Assembly: GCA_014859615.1 (NCBI GenBank)
Contig: JACUTX010000133.1
Coordinates: 1 to 7,183, forward strand
Source: Desulfuromonadales bacterium
GTDB taxonomy: Bacteria; Desulfobacterota; Desulfuromonadia; Desulfuromonadales; UBA2294
Direction: 5' to 3'
Length of the DNA stretch: 7,183 bases
Each line of letters begins with the position of its first letter. The stretch's first letter is position 1. Shown here piece by piece: positions 5,709-7,183 of this stretch. A program made the position numbers and the translations under genes. Under the pieces are notes generated by a model that was not told the origin of the DNA, searched no databases, and worked only from the letters and a program-made list of their open reading frames with translations.

Positions 5709-5747
5709 CTCTTTTTGTAAAAGGCCCAACTGGCAGAAAGTTTAAAC

Positions 5748-7100
5748 ATGAAACAGTTGAACTGCTTTAAAGCTTACGATATTCGCGGCAGGGTCCCGGA
5801 TGAACTGAATGAAGAGATCGCGACCGGGATCGGGCGTGCTTTCTGTTCTGTCTTCAAAGCGCGTAAAGTTGTGATCGGGCGTGATGTTCGTCATTCAAGT
5901 GCAAAACTTTGTGCTGCTCTGGCTGAGGGGTTGATGGCAGCAGGTGCTGATGTCATCGATCTCGGTCTGTGCGGTACCGAAGAGATTTATCATGCCGCCT
6001 TCAGCCTCGATGTCGATGGCGGCATCGTTGTGACCGCCAGTCACAACCCGATCGATTTTAACGGAATGAAACTGGTTCGGGCCGGTGCGAGACCGATCAG
6101 TGGTGATACCGGTCTGCTTGAACTGCACGATGCGGTCGTAAAAGCCGATTTTACCGATGCAGATGAACGCGGTTCTTATACACAAATCTCACATCGTGCC
6201 GCTTATATCCGACACTTGCTGGGTTATGTCGATCTGCAGAGACTTAAGCCGCTGAAGATTGTTGTCAATGCCGGAAATGGTTGCGCCGGACCGGTCATCG
6301 ATGCGCTGGAAGAGGCGTTGCCTTTCAATTTTGTCAAGGTGCATCACGATCCGGACGGTTCTTTTCCGCATGGGATCCCGAATCCGATTCTCCCTGGAAA
6401 TCGCGCGGCGACCCGGGATGCTGTTCTGGCGCATGCGGCCGACTTCGGCATTGCCTGGGACGGCGATTTCGACCGCTGTTTTTTGTTTGATGAGAACGGG
6501 GCTTTCATTGAAGGGTATTATGTGGTCGGGCTTTTAGCCGAAGCATTTTTGGTCCGGGTCCCCGGCGCCCGCATTATCCACGACCCCCGTCTCACTTGGA
6601 ATACGATCGATCTGGTCGAAGCCAATGGCGGCACGGCGATCCAGAGCAAGACCGGGCATGCCTTTATCAAGGAGAGGATGCGGGCCGAAGATGCGGTCTA
6701 CGGCGGCGAAATGAGCGCTCATCACTATTTCCGCGATTTTGCCTATTGTGACAGCGGGATGATCCCCTGGCTGCTGGTTGCCGATCTGATCTCCAGAAAG
6801 GGGCGACCGTTGTCAGATCTGGTTGGTGCAAGGATGAAAAAATACCCGGTCAGCGGCGAAATCAATCGGCAGGTGACAGATCCTGTGGCATTGATCGAAG
6901 CGGTTCTGGCGGCATACTCTCCCGAGGCACTGTTGATCGATAAAACCGACGGGATCAGTGTTGAATTCGCGGCGTGGCGTTTCAGTTTGCGGATGTCAAA
7001 TACGGAGCCGTTGGTACGTCTGAATGTTGAGTCGAGAGGGGATGCGGCGCTGATGAAGACAAAAACAGCGGAACTGCTGAAAATGATCGATGCGGCGTAG
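5748..7100 (+). CDS. manB: Phosphomannomutase (ManB/CpsG type)
   Basis: This enzyme interconverts mannose-6-phosphate and mannose-1-phosphate, linking the two activities of ManC. It has 450 residues and the four-domain alpha-D-phosphohexomutase layout. The N-terminal signature FKAYDIRG is at 7-14. The phosphoserine loop TASHNP is at 96-101, with catalytic Ser98. The Mg-binding loop is DGDFDR at 238-243, the sugar-binding loop GGEMSAHHYFRD is at 319-330, and the phosphate-binding loop RMSNTEPLVRLNVESR is at 415-430. All key residues are present. The closest type I know is the colanic-acid CpsG/ManB group; a phosphoglucomutase is less likely given the neighbours. The ATG at 5748 is directly before the conserved start, and only a weak purine tract (AGAAAG) precedes it. 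The 251-bp repeat spacer means it may be transcribed separately or by read-through. Confidence 0.96.
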   Translation: MKQLNCFKAYDIRGRVPDELNEEIATGIGRAFCSVFKARKVVIGRDVRHSSAKLCAALAEGLMAAGADVIDLGLCGTEEIYHAAFSLDVDGGIVVTASHNPIDFNGMKLVRAGARPISGDTGLLELHDAVVKADFTDADERGSYTQISHRAAYIRHLLGYVDLQRLKPLKIVVNAGNGCAGPVIDALEEALPFNFVKVHHDPDGSFPHGIPNPILPGNRAATRDAVLAHAADFGIAWDGDFDRCFLFDENGAFIEGYYVVGLLAEAFLVRVPGARIIHDPRLTWNTIDLVEANGGTAIQSKTGHAFIKERMRAEDAVYGGEMSAHHYFRDFAYCDSGMIPWLLVADLISRKGRPLSDLVGARMKKYPVSGEINRQVTDPVALIEAVLAAYSPEALLIDKTDGISVEFAAWRFSLRMSNTEPLVRLNVESRGDAALMKTKTAELLKMIDAA

Positions 7101-7135
7101 TTACTGAAATTTTTAAGTTAAAGGCGTAATTGCTC

Positions 7136-7150
7136 GCGGATACAATCCGC
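7136..7150 (+). repeat. Small perfect hairpin after manB
   Basis: GCGGAT (7136-7141) and ATCCGC (7145-7150) form a 6-bp stem with loop ACA, 35 nt past the manB stop. No T-run follows, so it is at best an atypical terminator. Confidence 0.4.
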
Positions 7151-7161
7151 AGGTCAAGGCT

Positions 7162-7183
7162 TGTCTCACACGAAGCCGCGAAG
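7162..7183. repeat. Dispersed intergenic motif TGTCTCACACGAAG
   Basis: TGTCTCACACGAAG (7162-7175) differs in one base from TGTCCCACACGAAG at 5585-5598 and is followed by CCGCGAAG, giving a CGAAG/GCGAAG doublet. I recall similar CACGAAG-type runs in intergenic DNA of several environmental Proteobacteria. The element runs off the window edge. Confidence 0.4.

Larger units (their letters stand above)
5497..5747 (+). other. Repeat-rich spacer between manC and manB
   Basis: This 251-bp gap has no credible gene. It contains an imperfect hairpin (5500-5539), a fragment resembling one repeat end (5559-5574), the TGTCCCACACGAAG motif (5585-5598) and an 85-bp inverted-repeat element (5624-5708). A clear manB promoter was not found. 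Confidence 0.7.

Noticed and set aside
5692..5716. Intrinsic terminator: GTCAT/ATGAC hairpin followed by TTTTT
   Set aside because: The stem is only five mostly weak pairs, is set 4 nt back from the T-run, and is better explained as the right end of the repeat element.
5730..5747. Sigma-54 promoter suggested by TGGCAG before manB
   Set aside because: The GC of the -12 element is missing at the required distance.
1..7183. tRNA, rRNA, CRISPR array or intact insertion sequence
   Set aside because: No regularly spaced repeats, tRNA-like folds, rRNA stretches or transposase motifs were found on either strand.

Overview
The window holds a bacterial cell-surface polysaccharide locus. Its core is a near-complete GDP-mannose / GDP-L-fucose supply cassette, all on the + strand: gmd (GDP-mannose 4,6-dehydratase), fcl (GDP-L-fucose synthase), manC (bifunctional mannose-1-phosphate guanylyltransferase / mannose-6-phosphate isomerase) and manB (phosphomannomutase). 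Together these convert fructose-6-phosphate to GDP-D-mannose and GDP-L-fucose. A family 2 glycosyltransferase lies upstream. This is typical of an O-antigen, capsule or exopolysaccharide region of a Gram-negative bacterium. The intergenic REP/MITE-like elements (TGTCATTCCCG...CGGGGATGACA) and the TGTCYCACACGAAG motif remind me of Desulfuromonadales-type genomes, but that placement rests on memory and is only tentative.

Layout. Positions 1-107 may be the last codons of an upstream gene. Positions 108-214 are a short leader region. Positions 215-1258 encode the glycosyltransferase, which is much more AT-rich than everything after about 1440, as serotype-specific O-antigen genes often are. A terminator-like hairpin overlaps its stop codon. 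Positions 1259-1986 (728 bp) contain no intact gene but are not empty. They hold the degenerate 5' end of a nucleotide-sugar dehydrogenase gene (about 1436-1535), joined directly to a decayed piece of a second manC copy (1536-1657). Between that and gmd are a tiny ORF with a good ribosome site, a perfect 9-bp hairpin and three ATGTTGC repeats.

Positions 1987-5496 carry gmd, fcl and manC as a tightly packed, probably translationally coupled operon. fcl starts 8 nt inside gmd. manC starts at a TTG that overlaps the fcl stop as TTGA. Positions 5497-5747 are a 251-bp spacer made of inverted repeats, including an 85-bp element with near-perfect terminal inverted repeats. manB follows at 5748-7100. 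The window ends in another spacer with a small hairpin and a motif shared with the previous spacer.

I see no evidence of a wholly new biological system. The most informative part is the graveyard at 1436-1657. It records a former arrangement of the locus (a dehydrogenase gene and an extra manC) at the boundary between the AT-rich variable part and the conserved sugar-nucleotide block, which suggests past cassette exchange.
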